DNA of 8,347 nucleotides from Candidatus Moraniibacteriota bacterium (GCA_027069365.1 JALXES010000015.1:1-8347); one strand, 5' to 3'; counted from the stretch's first letter, positions 1 through 5,878 are shown. Numbers and translations are program-made. Notes: a model not told the origin generated them from the sequence alone.

Positions 1-117
1 ATACGATGGCAACTGCGTAATAGAGGCGTGTTGTTCTATACACATAAACCCAATTCTGTAGTACTTTACAAATTTATTCTCGGCAAACATAAATCATATG
101 GAGGTGTAGAATGTTGA
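1..117 (+). CDS. C-terminal end of an unidentified upstream protein (partial)
   Basis: Frame 1 is open from the first base to a TGA at 115-117, giving 38 residues that include FYTHKPNSVVLYKFILGKHK and end SYGGVEC. The other two plus-strand frames stop at 59 and 16. The reading frame overlaps the start of the oxidoreductase by 7 bases (111-117), the same overlap length seen between the last two genes of this window, and the Shine-Dalgarno of the next gene lies inside it. The sequence is basic and aromatic-rich, as in the tail of a soluble enzyme, but I do not recognise the family. Its start lies outside the window. If real, the oxidoreductase is not first in its operon. The short length leaves open a chance open frame. 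Confidence 0.5.
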   Translation: MRWQLRNRGVLFYTHKPNSVVLYKFILGKHKSYGGVEC

Positions 118-1130
118 AGTGTTGTGTAGTAGGTCTTGGCAAACAAGCTCAGAGTGATCACATCCCATCAATTGTTGAGAGTAAAGACTTCCACTTGGTT
201 GGCGTCTATGATGTGGATGTATCAGCGGTGGATTTTGTGTCTCAAGCTACATGCAGTATTCCTGCCTATTCACTTGATGAAGTTGTTGCTCTCAGTCCAG
301 ACGTCGTTATTGTGTCGGTTCCACATGATCAATATCTTCCAATTATAAGGCGAATGGCCAATGAGGGTATCCACATCATTAAGGAAAAGCTTTTTGCAAT
401 ATCTATTCATGAGGCTAACGAGATCATTGATGCGGCAAGAGGAGAGATTTTTATTGGTGTCTTTTCTCAGCGTCGGTTCAATCCCATATTCTGTGCATTT
501 GAACAAATGCGCAGACATATCGGTAAAATCTATTCAATTGAGGGAAAATATGTGATGAACATCAACCGCCTCGATAATGGATGGCGTGCTAGAAAGAGCG
601 CTGCCGGTGGGGGCGCCCTTATTGATATGGGATATCACTACATTGATTTGCTTGTTTGGCACTTTGGAGTCCCGGATTCAGTCACTGCACGAATTTCTCG
701 TGCTAACCGTATTGGTCAAGAGTATGATGTTGAGGACACGGCAAACATGCTTTTTGATTATTGCCTCAGTGATTCCTATGAAGAGAAGACTATTGGTAAC
801 ATTATCATATCACGAGTTTATCCTTTCAAAGAGGAAAAACTTTCTGTCTATGGTACCGATGGTTATATTGAGCTGCAGCGCGGATTAATTCGGCGCATGA
901 ATTCAAGAGGAGAGGAAGTTGAAAGACTTGCAAGTAAACGAGGTTGGCCATCAGCGTTTACTAATCAGCTTGAGTTTTTTGCAAAAGAAATCCGTAGCGG
1001 TAAGCGATGTGGTCCTACCACAGGTCATGAACATCTAAAGCATATTGCAACCCTTGAAGCGGCTTATGCGTCAGATCGTTCACATACGTCGTGCAACCCC
1101 AACACTTATCTAGCCAAATTCACGAAATAG
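111..1130 (+). CDS. Gfo/Idh/MocA family NAD(P)-dependent oxidoreductase
   Basis: The 339-residue protein has the family's usual length and two-domain layout. An N-terminal Rossmann fold carries the dinucleotide loop VVGLGKQA (residues 6-13) and an acidic strand end at YDVD (33-36). The C-terminal alpha/beta domain carries GGGALIDMGYHYIDLLVW (167-183 region) with the family's Asp172, His176 and Asp179. The usual EKP signature reads EKL (92-94), keeping the catalytic-site lysine but replacing the proline. Members oxidise or reduce sugars, inositols or related polyols; the substrate cannot be told from sequence. The ATG at 111 is well placed behind GGAGG at 100-104. The next gene, an aminotransferase, starts 13 bases after the stop, so the two probably act in sequence: oxidation to a keto group, then transamination. 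Cytosolic; no signal peptide is visible. Confidence 0.9.
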   Translation: MLKCCVVGLGKQAQSDHIPSIVESKDFHLVGVYDVDVSAVDFVSQATCSIPAYSLDEVVALSPDVVIVSVPHDQYLPIIRRMANEGIHIIKEKLFAISIHEANEIIDAARGEIFIGVFSQRRFNPIFCAFEQMRRHIGKIYSIEGKYVMNINRLDNGWRARKSAAGGGALIDMGYHYIDLLVWHFGVPDSVTARISRANRIGQEYDVEDTANMLFDYCLSDSYEEKTIGNIIISRVYPFKEEKLSVYGTDGYIELQRGLIRRMNSRGEEVERLASKRGWPSAFTNQLEFFAKEIRSGKRCGPTTGHEHLKHIATLEAAYASDRSHTSCNPNTYLAKFTK

Positions 1131-1143
1131 GAGAGAGACACAT

Positions 1144-2418
1144 ATGAACGCACTGGCTATAAACGGTGGTCCGATGACCATTAACCCCACAGAGGATCGT
1201 TACATATGGCCTCGCATCACTCAAGAAATGAGGGACATTGCAATTTCACAGATGGAAGAAAGCCTGTCCATATATGATCGCTCTGGTATCTTTAAAGAGT
1301 TTGAGGAGAAGTTTGCGAATTATCATGGTATGCCATATGCGCTTCTCTCTAACTCAGGAACAAGCGCGATATCATCCATGTTTGAAGGTATTGGACTTTG
1401 CCCAGGTGATGAGGTTATTTGTCCGGCGTACACATTCTTTGCAACAGTGAGTCCTGTGATGCATACTGGCGCTATACCTGTATTGTGTGATTGTGATGAG
1501 TCTGGCAATATCGATCCTCTTGAGATTGAGAGGAAGATAACGACGCGCACCAAGGCAGTAATTGTAACACATATGTGGGGCATCCCATGCGACATGAGGA
1601 CAATCTCCAATATCTGTAAAGATAAGGGGGTCTATCTCTTTGAAGACTGTTCTCATGCTCATGGCGCCTCATTTGCAGAGCAAAAAGTTGGTTCATTTGG
1701 AGATGCTTCAGCGTGGAGTTTGCAAGGACAGAAGATAGTAACTGGCGGTGAAGGTGGAATCATGTTGATTAGGAACAGAGATATCCATATTCGTGCCCTG
1801 CTTCAAGGACACTATAACAGGCGATGTAAGCAAGAGATCCCAAAAGATCATGAGCTGTACAGATATGCGCTTACTGGCCTTGGTCTCAAGTTCCGTGCTC
1901 ATCCCATAGCTATCGCGATAGCAAGTCATCAATTCAATCAACTTGATGACTGGATTGCTCAAAAGCAACAGTTTGTTGACGAGATAACAGCTTCGCTGAA
2001 GAGATATCCATTTCTCAAGATGCCAAGCTGTGAAAATCGTCAGGCAAGTTGGTATGCGCTGACAATGCAATTCCTGCCAGAGTTGGCTAATGGCGTTACT
2101 ATCAATCAATTTGAAAAGGCCCTACATGCTGAGGGATTAATTGAGGTGGATCACCCTGGCTCAACTGGACCAATTCACAATCTGGCACTATTCACAAATC
2201 CAGAGCGTGTTCTTAGTCGGTTGTATCACAAGCCGATTAAACAACACGGTTCGTTCGATCAGGCTATTGCGTTTTATGAACAGGCTATAAAAATGCCTGT
2301 ATGGGCATTTGCAGATGAGCGGCCAATCGTAGAAGCGTATATCCGTGGTCTGGCAAAGGTCTGTGATGCAGTGATGCAGAGACCGGATTCCATTAACTCT
2401 ATATCAGTGAGAAAGTGA
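1144..2418 (+). CDS. DegT/DnrJ/EryC1/StrS family PLP-dependent aminotransferase
   Basis: The 424-residue protein is a fold-type I, PLP-dependent sugar (or cyclitol) aminotransferase. The cofactor phosphate region is SNSGTSAI (69-76), followed by GDEVICPAYTFFAT (88-101). The PLP-ring aspartate lies in FEDCSHAHGA (166-175; Asp168), and the Schiff-base lysine is Lys197 in SLQGQKIVTGGEGG. The GGP near the N-terminus and the GLGLKFRAHPIA segment (245-256) recall the glutamine:scyllo-inosose / StsC-like branch rather than short nucleotide-sugar enzymes, but this subfamily call is inference. The expected reaction is transfer of an amino group from glutamate or glutamine to a keto sugar or keto cyclitol. 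GGAGAG (1130-1135) precedes the ATG and overlaps the upstream stop codon, suggesting translation linked to the oxidoreductase. The stop TGA overlaps the next start as TGATG. Confidence 0.92.
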   Translation: MNALAINGGPMTINPTEDRYIWPRITQEMRDIAISQMEESLSIYDRSGIFKEFEEKFANYHGMPYALLSNSGTSAISSMFEGIGLCPGDEVICPAYTFFATVSPVMHTGAIPVLCDCDESGNIDPLEIERKITTRTKAVIVTHMWGIPCDMRTISNICKDKGVYLFEDCSHAHGASFAEQKVGSFGDASAWSLQGQKIVTGGEGGIMLIRNRDIHIRALLQGHYNRRCKQEIPKDHELYRYALTGLGLKFRAHPIAIAIASHQFNQLDDWIAQKQQFVDEITASLKRYPFLKMPSCENRQASWYALTMQFLPELANGVTINQFEKALHAEGLIEVDHPGSTGPIHNLALFTNPERVLSRLYHKPIKQHGSFDQAIAFYEQAIKMPVWAFADERPIVEAYIRGLAKVCDAVMQRPDSINSISVRK

Positions 2419-2879
2419 TGAATAATCTAATAGATGAAAGTCTTGTAGAGACACTTATGAACAATCTCAGCAACGATCAAATTGAGAAAGTTGTTGTCGG
2501 AGCCATTATCATGAATGATGGTGGTCAGATTTTGCTTCTGAGAAGATCGGCTGGAGACTTTATGGGAGGTCTTGTGGAGTTGCCTAGCGGTGGAGTTGAT
2601 CAAGGTGAAGACATTTTCGACGCACTTACTCGTGAAATTACAGAGGAGACAGGATTAACAGTCACATCTGTTGATAGATATGTAGGTCATTTTGACTACA
2701 CATCAGGTTCTGGGAAGAAAACTTGTCAGCTAAATTTCGTGGTAAGTGCTCATGGAGAGGTCCATGTAAATCCTGATGAACACGATGACTTTCTCTGGGT
2801 TAGTGTAACTGATGACATACTCAAGAAGAGTAATATCTCTGCTGAGATACGCAGGATAATTGAGTTGGCAATGCTCTAG
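2418..2879 (+). CDS. NUDIX hydrolase, last gene of the left cassette
   Basis: The 153-residue protein is a single NUDIX domain. The box is complete and canonical: Gly58, Glu64, then REITEETGL (72-80), matching GX5EX7REUXEEXGU, so the metal-binding glutamates are intact. Before it, VVVGAIIMNDGGQILLLRR is the usual first beta strands. It should hydrolyse a nucleoside diphosphate linked to another group; in a sugar-modifying cassette a nucleotide-sugar or related phosphate is plausible but unproven. I chose ATG 2418, which overlaps the aminotransferase stop as TGATG, so translation is probably coupled; no good Shine-Dalgarno is visible. A GTG at 2415 would add one residue, and an internal ATG at 2457 is possible because the first 13 residues precede the fold. 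A terminator follows 25 bases after the stop. Confidence 0.9.
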   Translation: MNNLIDESLVETLMNNLSNDQIEKVVVGAIIMNDGGQILLLRRSAGDFMGGLVELPSGGVDQGEDIFDALTREITEETGLTVTSVDRYVGHFDYTSGSGKKTCQLNFVVSAHGEVHVNPDEHDDFLWVSVTDDILKKSNISAEIRRIIELAML

Positions 2880-2904
2880 AGAATGGCTTAGTCAACACTG
2901 GAAG

Positions 2905-2934
2905 GCCCACAAGGAAATTTCCTTGTGGGCTTTT
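2905..2934 (+). terminator. Rho-independent terminator of the left cassette
   Basis: A perfect 10-bp stem pairs GCCCACAAGG (2905-2914) with CCTTGTGGGC (2921-2930) around AAATTT, which can itself pair further. TTTT follows at 2931-2934. It sits 25 bases after the NUDIX stop and just before the promoter of the next gene, so it separates the two transcription units. The T run is short, but the stem is strong. Confidence 0.85.
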
Positions 2935-2943
2935 AACATACTC

Positions 2944-2952
2944 TGGTATAGT
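2944..2952 (+). promoter_or_regulatory. Extended -10 promoter before the second NUDIX gene
   Basis: TGGTATAGT is an extended -10 element (TG, one base, TATAGT at 2947-2952). The only -35-like sequence, TTGTGG (2923-2928), lies inside the terminator stem with an 18-base spacer and is weak, so the extended -10 would have to do most of the work. Predicted transcription start is about 2959, one base from an ATG at 2960. A very similar element, TGGTATACT, precedes the pilin operon. Confidence 0.55.
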
Positions 2953-2959
2953 AGTAAAT

Positions 2960-2995
2960 ATGAAGCAGTACACCTCTCTTAATTCAATAACATGA
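2960..2995 (+). CDS. Possible 11-codon leader ORF, leaderless, overlapping the next start
   Basis: ATG at 2960 opens MKQYTSLNSIT and stops at TGA 2993-2995. That stop overlaps the NUDIX start at 2992 as ATGA. The predicted transcription start from the -10 element is about one base upstream, so this ORF could be read from a leaderless mRNA, and termination could feed ribosomes onto the NUDIX start, which has no Shine-Dalgarno. There is no homology argument for so short a peptide. It could equally be a chance ATG. Confidence 0.3.
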   Translation: MKQYTSLNSIT

Positions 2996-3498
2996 TCACA
3001 ATGAGTAACGTAGTAAAATGCAGAACAATCAAGGACACGTTTGTGGATGTTGCTACCGCAGAAGTGGTATTTAGACCATCTGTATATGCTGTAATCATAA
3101 ACAAGAGAAATGAAGTGTTGCTGCTGCCACAGTGGGATGGCTACGATTTTCCCGGTGGTGGCCAGGATATCCATGAGACCCATGAAGAAGCGCTGAAGCG
3201 TGAGTGTCACGAAGAAACAGGTCTTGATATTGCTATTGGCGACCTTATCCACTTTGATGAAGGATTTTTCTTTCATCCGGTACGAGAAAAGGGATATCAT
3301 ACGCTACTATTCTACTACACGGTACGGAGTTTCAGTGGAGATATTTCTGATAACTTTTTTGATGAAGACGAGTTAGAGTATTCCAAGAAAGCCGAGTGGA
3401 TCCCGGTGGATAAAGTTCCAGATATCAAATTTTGCAATGCGGTAGATAATGTGGAGATTATCAAGAAGGCGCTTTCAAACCGGCGTGCGCTAAGATAG
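2992..3498 (+). CDS. NUDIX hydrolase, separately transcribed
   Basis: The 168-residue protein has one NUDIX domain with an intact box: Gly56, Glu62, then RECHEETGL (70-78), fitting GX5EX7REUXEEXGU. The lead-in VYAVIINKRNEVLLLPQWDG and FPGGG are typical; the C-terminal half (AEWIPVDKVPD) is the standard closing strand and helix. The substrate cannot be inferred. It is clearly different from the NUDIX at 2418 outside the box, so it is not a recent duplicate. It lies after the cassette terminator and has its own promoter-like element. ATG 2992 overlaps the stop of an 11-codon ORF; ATG 3001 is an alternative start that would shorten it by three residues. No Shine-Dalgarno is seen before either. 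Confidence 0.9.
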   Translation: MITMSNVVKCRTIKDTFVDVATAEVVFRPSVYAVIINKRNEVLLLPQWDGYDFPGGGQDIHETHEEALKRECHEETGLDIAIGDLIHFDEGFFFHPVREKGYHTLLFYYTVRSFSGDISDNFFDEDELEYSKKAEWIPVDKVPDIKFCNAVDNVEIIKKALSNRRALR

Positions 3499-3505
3499 AT
3501 ACTAG

Positions 3506-3601
3506 CTACACGAAGTTATCTGGAAGCTCCTGACAACAGCGCCACTGACAGCACAAGAGCGTGCCGATGTGGAGGAGATGTTGTCAGAATCTAAGGAGTA
3601 A
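3506..3601 (+). pseudogene. Orphan C-terminal coding remnant
   Basis: An open frame of 31 codons runs from just after an in-frame TAG (3503-3505) to TAA at 3599-3601, with no ATG until residue 25. It reads LHEVIWKLLTTAP, then LTAQERADVEEMLSESKE, which looks like the acidic helical end of a real protein. Its bases are G+C-richer than the NUDIX gene before it, more like the region to the right, and a terminator follows 24 bases after its stop, as expected for a gene end. I do not recognise the family. It is in another frame from the preceding NUDIX gene, which ends in its own stop, so it is probably a leftover of a gene cut by insertion of the left segment. A chance open frame remains possible. 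Confidence 0.4.
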
Positions 3602-3621
3602 TCAATCCCTCCAGGATTGAT
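3601..3621. repeat. Small inverted repeat (hairpin)
   Basis: ATCAATCC (3601-3608) pairs perfectly with GGATTGAT (3614-3621) around a 5-base loop. It begins at the stop codon of the coding remnant and sits directly before the terminator at 3626. There is no T run after it, so on its own it is not a typical terminator; it may stabilise the mRNA 3' end or assist the neighbouring hairpin. Confidence 0.55.
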
Positions 3622-3625
3622 ATTT

Positions 3626-3658
3626 AACTGCACAGAACACTGTTTTGTGCAGTTTTTT
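3626..3658 (+). terminator. Rho-independent terminator between convergent genes
   Basis: AACTGCACA (3626-3634) pairs perfectly with TGTGCAGTT (3646-3654) around an 11-base loop, and the T run covers 3653-3658. It stops plus-strand transcription from the NUDIX gene (and formerly from the remnant). On the minus strand it lies right after the kinase stop, with only a TTAAAT tail, so it may be weakly bidirectional. Confidence 0.8.
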
Positions 3659-4470
3659 CACACCACAATCCGCGTGCACGTGAGCGTGTCGGGTGCGTGG
3701 AAGAGGCGGGAGAAGTTTGCGCTGATGGTGCCGTTGAAGAGGGTGATGGTGGGCGTGTGTGGGAGGTCTAGTAGCGGTGCGAAGGCTTGCAATTTGCCGG
3801 CCATGCCGCCGGTAACGTCGGTGGTGTGTGCGCCGGTGGCGATGCGTGCGTCCAGAGCATCGCGCAGCGTGATGCTGTCAATGTGCGTGGCATCTGGCGT
3901 AGTGTGTGGATCGGCGCTAAACAATCCGTCCGTGTCGCTTGCCAGTGCGATGTGGTGGGTGTCAAAATGACGGGCAATATGTGCGACAATCGTGTCGCCG
4001 GAGAGGATGGCGTGTCCCCACCGCATGTCGGGAACAACAGCGCCGGAGAGCACCACAATGCGCCGGTTGCGAAGAAGCGCACCCAGCGGCGGGAGGTCGC
4101 TGTGAGCAAGCGCTCCCGCATGGGTGGTGAAGATGTGTTCGCTGCGCACACCTACGGCAGCAGCACCGGCGCGCTGTAGTGCGTGGACGACAGCGTCTTG
4201 AAGGCGGTGGAGATTGGTGGTGATGGCGTGTGCTGTGGCAACTTTGGCAGCATCGCCACGCGTGCCGGCACGCAGGTTGTGTTGCGCGGCAATAGTGTGC
4301 GCCGCACTGCCGCCACCGTGTACGATGATGAAGTCCTTGCGCGGGTCCCGAGCGGCATCGGCAATGTGGTGTGCGATAGCAGCAATATGCGCAGAGCGTG
4401 GTGCGAAGTCCGCTGCCTCTTTGTGCGTGATGATACTCCCGCCGAGTTTGAGAAGCCACAGTTCGTGCAT
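3658..4470 (-). CDS. Isopentenyl phosphate kinase, amino acid kinase family
   Basis: The 270-residue protein carries the amino acid kinase fold. Visible motifs are LLKLGGSIITHK (6-17; Lys8, GGS and Lys17), the phosphate loop HGGGSAAH (51-58), SGDTIV (157-162), ASDTDGLFSADP (177-188), and DVTGGMAGKL (218-227). His58 aligns with the catalytic His of isopentenyl phosphate kinases, whose motif is usually HGGGSFGH; here F-G is replaced by A-A. The enzyme phosphorylates isopentenyl phosphate to isopentenyl diphosphate in the archaeal-type mevalonate route and occurs in some Candidate Phyla Radiation bacteria. It starts 9 bases after the tsaD stop, so the two probably form one operon. No Shine-Dalgarno precedes the ATG. 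Other family kinases, such as FomA-like fosfomycin kinases, share DVTGGM, so subfamily certainty is moderate. Confidence 0.8.
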   Translation of the reverse strand: MHELWLLKLGGSIITHKEAADFAPRSAHIAAIAHHIADAARDPRKDFIIVHGGGSAAHTIAAQHNLRAGTRGDAAKVATAHAITTNLHRLQDAVVHALQRAGAAAVGVRSEHIFTTHAGALAHSDLPPLGALLRNRRIVVLSGAVVPDMRWGHAILSGDTIVAHIARHFDTHHIALASDTDGLFSADPHTTPDATHIDSITLRDALDARIATGAHTTDVTGGMAGKLQAFAPLLDLPHTPTITLFNGTISANFSRLFHAPDTLTCTRIVV

Positions 4471-4479
4471 AGGGTGAGA

Positions 4480-5562
4480 TTAGTGTGTTTCAAGAGGGAG
4501 GTTGGCGTCGGCATCCAGCGTGTGGCATGTTGTGGTGAGTGCAGCGCGCTGTGCTGCATCCATGCGAGCGTAACGCATGCCGGCGGCAACGGCAATCATA
4601 GCCGCGTTATCCATGCAGTAGTCCATGGAAGGCACGGAGTATGCCGGCGGCGCGGGGAGTGCGGCAAGTGCGGCGCCCATGTGCGTGCGCAGACGCGCAT
4701 TGGCGCTGACACCGCCGGCGAGCGTGACGGTCTTGGCGTTGTGCGCTGTGGCTGCACGCACTGTCTTGGCAATGAGTACGTCACAGACGGCTTCCTGAAA
4801 AGCGTGGCTCATCGCTGCGACAAATGGTGTCGGCAGCGGGGCATCATCTGCAAGATTGTGGGATGCACGAAAATCCCTGATGCGATACAAGACGGCCGTC
4901 TTGATACCGGAGAAGGAGAAGTGATAGTTGTTGCTGTGGAGCATGGGCCGCGGCAGTGTTACAATGTCGTTTGCTGTCGCGTCGGGATGACGTGCGGCGG
5001 CAGCAGCGATGGCGGGGCCGCCGGGGTAGGGCAATCCCAGCATGCGTGCGACCTTATCAAATGCTTCACCGACGGCATCATCAAGAGTCTGCCCGATGAT
5101 ATCGTACTGAAAGTAGTCGCGCATGAGCACGAGTTGCGTGTGTCCACCGGAGACAACAAGTGCCAGCACCGGGAAGCGTGGTGGGTGCGTGATGAAGTTT
5201 GCGGCGATGTGGCCTTCAATGTGATGGATACCAATGAGGGGGTTGCGCCAGACCCAGCTGAGTGTCGTGGCAGCACTGACACCAACGATGAGGGAGGGGA
5301 TGAGGCCGGGGCCGTTTGTGACAGCAATGAGATCAATGGCGTCAGGCGCCACTGCCGCAGTCGTCAGTGCTTCGCGGAGTACCGGGATGATGTTTTCCTC
5401 GTGTTCGCGTGCGGCGAGATTGGGCACGACACCGCCATAGGAGGCATGCAGCGCAACCTGCGATGACACAACATTACTGCGCACATCAAACGCATCGTCG
5501 GTGTAGTCCACCACCGCGGCCGCTGTGTCGTCACAACTTGTTTCAATTGCAAGGATGTTCAT
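4480..5562 (-). CDS. tsaD: tRNA N6-adenosine threonylcarbamoyltransferase
   Basis: The 360-residue protein is TsaD (Kae1/Qri7/YgjD family), which transfers threonylcarbamoyl from threonylcarbamoyl-AMP to A37 of ANN-decoding tRNAs, with TsaB and TsaE in bacteria. All hallmark motifs are present: AIETSCDDT (5-13), HHIEGH (113-118; metal ligands His114 and His118), SGGHTQL (138-144), LDDAVGEAFDK (160-170), FSFSGIKTAV (215-224), GGVSANARLR (283-292) and YCMDNAAM (315-322; Asp318 as third metal ligand). Length is slightly above the usual 335-345. The frame extends to an ATG at 5622, but those 20 extra residues lie before the conserved MNILAIETS start, so I place the start at 5562. A promoter-like element ends exactly seven bases upstream, implying a leaderless mRNA. 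Essential in most bacteria. It leads the kinase in a likely two-gene operon. Confidence 0.95.
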   Translation of the reverse strand: MNILAIETSCDDTAAAVVDYTDDAFDVRSNVVSSQVALHASYGGVVPNLAAREHEENIIPVLREALTTAAVAPDAIDLIAVTNGPGLIPSLIVGVSAATTLSWVWRNPLIGIHHIEGHIAANFITHPPRFPVLALVVSGGHTQLVLMRDYFQYDIIGQTLDDAVGEAFDKVARMLGLPYPGGPAIAAAAARHPDATANDIVTLPRPMLHSNNYHFSFSGIKTAVLYRIRDFRASHNLADDAPLPTPFVAAMSHAFQEAVCDVLIAKTVRAATAHNAKTVTLAGGVSANARLRTHMGAALAALPAPPAYSVPSMDYCMDNAAMIAVAAGMRYARMDAAQRAALTTTCHTLDADANLPLETH

Positions 5563-5568
5563 ATGTGT

Positions 5569-5597
5569 AGTATGGCGGATGGCGCGCAAAGAGGCAA
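5569..5597 (-). promoter_or_regulatory. Predicted tsaD promoter, leaderless
   Basis: Read on the minus strand, TTGCCT (5597-5592) and CATACT (5574-5569) are separated by 17 bases; each matches 4 of 6 consensus positions. The normal distance from the -10 element to +1 places the start at 5562, the A of the tsaD ATG. No Shine-Dalgarno exists upstream of that ATG, which fits a leaderless transcript. This also argues against the upstream ATG at 5622. Confidence 0.5.
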
Positions 5598-5627
5598 GGC
5601 GGCTGGTGTGTATGGAGCGCATGGGGC

Positions 5628-5655
5628 TTGCGGTTTTGTGGTTTTTTTGTATAAT
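5628..5655 (+). promoter_or_regulatory. Predicted tRNA-Glu promoter
   Basis: TTGCGG (5628-5633) and a perfect TATAAT (5650-5655) are separated by 16 bases. The predicted start is about 5662, nine bases before the mature tRNA 5' end at 5671. It is divergent from the tsaD promoter; the two -35 elements are about 30 bases apart. Confidence 0.7.
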
Positions 5656-5670
5656 AGACGCATTGTGTAT

Positions 5671-5742
5671 GGCCCGTTCGTCTAGTGGTTAGGACGCCAG
5701 GTTTTCATCCTGGTAACAGGGGTTCGATTCCCCTACGGGCTA
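5671..5742 (+). tRNA. tRNA-Glu (anticodon TTC)
   Basis: A full cloverleaf of 72 bases. The acceptor stem GGCCCGT (5671-5677) pairs with ACGGGCT (5735-5741), including a terminal G-U. The anticodon stem CCAGG (5697-5701) pairs with CCTGG (5709-5713) around TTTTCAT, placing TTC at 5704-5706. The T arm is AGGGG/CCCCT around TTCGATT (5718-5734). Discriminator A is at 5742. CCA is not encoded; the next bases are CAAG. It reads GAA (and GAG by wobble). The 3' end is duplicated 84 bases downstream. Confidence 0.96.
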
Positions 5743-5827
5743 CAAGAAAATAGAGTGCGTAACTACTTACCGCTGATATTCATCCTGCCTGCTAGTCCCC
5801 AGCCACCCCGATTCCCCTACGGGCTAC
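5725..5827 (+). repeat. 19-base direct repeat of the tRNA-Glu 3' end
   Basis: CGATTCCCCTACGGGCTAC occurs at 5725-5743, as the T-arm and acceptor end of the tRNA, and again exactly at 5809-5827, 84 bases on. The flanking bases differ on both sides, so 19 is the full identity. A tRNA 3' end copied downstream is the form left by tRNA-targeting integration or by slippage duplication. No integrase is present in this window. Confidence 0.85.
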
Positions 5828-5878
5828 TGGTATTCATCCTGCCCGACAAGTCCCCAGCCGTCCCGCCTCTCCTCCTAC
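5777..5878 (+). repeat. Two degenerate tandem units resembling the tRNA-Glu 3' half
   Basis: Unit A starts at 5777 and unit B at 5831, 54 bases apart. Both contain TATTCATCCTGCC (5777-5789; 5831-5843) and AGTCCCCAGCC (5794-5804; 5849-5859), then a C-rich end reaching CCTAC. The tRNA itself has TTTTCATCCTGG from the anticodon loop (5702) and also ends in CCCCTAC, so all three blocks share the same order of landmarks. Unit A keeps the tRNA 3' end exactly; unit B has lost it. The strand is strongly C-rich. The whole 5743-5969 stretch otherwise holds only the pilin promoter; no gene is seen in it. Confidence 0.7.

Noticed and set aside
4183..5466. A 427-codon plus-strand open frame
   Set aside because: It lies antisense to tsaD and the kinase. 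Both minus-strand genes have complete family motifs, while this frame is rich in Cys, Gly and His with no recognisable domain. G+C-rich coding sequence often leaves such shadow frames.
5563..5622. ATG at 5622 as the tsaD start
   Set aside because: The extra 20 residues precede the conserved start of TsaD and contain the predicted promoter; no Shine-Dalgarno supports it.
5809..5827. A second tRNA gene
   Set aside because: Only the T-arm and acceptor 3' end are copied. There is no matching 5' acceptor strand, D arm or anticodon arm able to close a cloverleaf.
5777..5878. CRISPR array
   Set aside because: There are only two degenerate units, the repeats are not identical over a CRISPR-like length, and the similarity to the adjacent tRNA explains them better. 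No cas gene is present.
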